Shown here in pieces: positions 63,917 to 64,000 of a stretch of DNA of 64,000 nt. Under the pieces are notes generated by a model, which worked only from the letters and a program-made list of their open reading frames with translations, made no database searches and was not told where the DNA came from. This stretch comes from Deltaproteobacteria bacterium. Its GTDB lineage: Bacteria > Myxococcota_A > Polyangia > JAAYKL01. Within the stretch, counting starts at the first letter, position 1. Each line of letters starts with the position of its first letter. The stretch covers positions 1 through 64,000 of the forward strand of contig JAUVDV010000023.1 in NCBI GenBank assembly GCA_030595125.1, given 5' to 3'. A program made the position numbers and the translations under genes.

Positions 63917-64000
63917 TTTGCGTCCTCCCAAAGAGCTTAGTTTGAAATGCACCCGATAATGATGATTCCATGTGAAAATACAGCTATATATAAAAAACTA

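Overview
The window looks like chromosome from a Gram-negative bacterium of the Myxococcota / former Deltaproteobacteria type. LpxC, YajC-SecDF, a LolA-like protein, many lipoprotein signal peptides with a lipobox, and beta-barrel proteins ending in an aromatic residue show a two-membrane envelope. The myxobacterial flavour comes from a Ser/Thr kinase with a zinc ribbon, an MJ0042 zinc-ribbon/GYF/TPR protein, a DUF4215-like Cys-rich motif, and lipoproteins whose signal peptide is followed by runs of Asp-Thr/Asp-Ser. This placement is inference from protein families, not a phylogeny. Base composition is GC-rich in housekeeping genes and visibly lower in several surface-protein genes (about 18.3-19.4 kb and 21.7-25.0 kb).

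Layout. 0-5 kb: end of a secreted VWA-like protein, a geranylgeranyl-reductase-type flavoprotein, then lpxC and sppA on the minus strand. 5-12.6 kb: a zinc-ribbon/TPR membrane protein and a divergent small membrane protein, a lipoprotein, a DUF882 peptidase and a 7TM-HD phosphohydrolase. 12.6-15.8 kb: an acidic-linker lipoprotein, a PD40 propeller lipoprotein coupled to a response regulator, and divergent hrcA. 15.9-21.5 kb: a minus-strand envelope operon (LpoB-like, COG3014, SUMF1-like lipoprotein, small barrel, small lipoprotein, SRPBCC-like protein); the SUMF1-like gene is bracketed by a perfect 34-bp direct repeat. 21.7-25 kb: a DUF4185-like gene that appears split by a frameshift, plus an LRR lipoprotein. 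25-27.6 kb: a membrane protein coupled to an ArsA-like ATPase, and two small minus-strand genes. 27.8-33.1 kb: yajC-secD-secF-recJ and a convergent tRNA-Leu(CAG). 33.1-39.5 kb: minus-strand genes including a methyltransferase-like coiled-coil protein, a barrel, a PflX-type radical SAM protein and a degenerate metallo-beta-lactamase-fold protein. 39.6-45 kb: LolA-like, PhnD-like, PPC/DUF296, PNGase F-like, Spy-like and degenerate phosphoesterase genes. 45-51.3 kb: two adjacent zinc-ribbon membrane proteins, one a Ser/Thr kinase, then queA-tgt. 51.4-64 kb: surface lipoproteins, a Cys-repeat lipoprotein, hutU, a methyltransferase, rarA, rpmB and two large repeat lipoproteins.

How it fits together: most of the window is envelope biogenesis and display: lipid A synthesis (LpxC), Sec export (YajC/SecDF), signal-peptide degradation (SppA), peptidoglycan regulation or trimming (LpoB-like, DUF882), and at least seven lipoproteins that use a flexible acidic linker to hold different C-terminal domains (SUMF1, LRR, PNGase F, choice-of-anchor L, FG-GAP, propeller) away from the membrane. 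Housekeeping genes (recJ, rarA, rpmB, queA, tgt, tRNA-Leu) are scattered between. I found no CRISPR array, transposase, phage or classical secondary-metabolite cluster. The most unusual items are the split DUF4185 gene, the direct-repeat-bracketed SUMF1 cassette, the zinc-ribbon kinase pair, the PNGase F-like lipoprotein, the CxxxCxxxC-repeat lipoprotein and the Spy-like protein with a Gly/Arg/Tyr tail.
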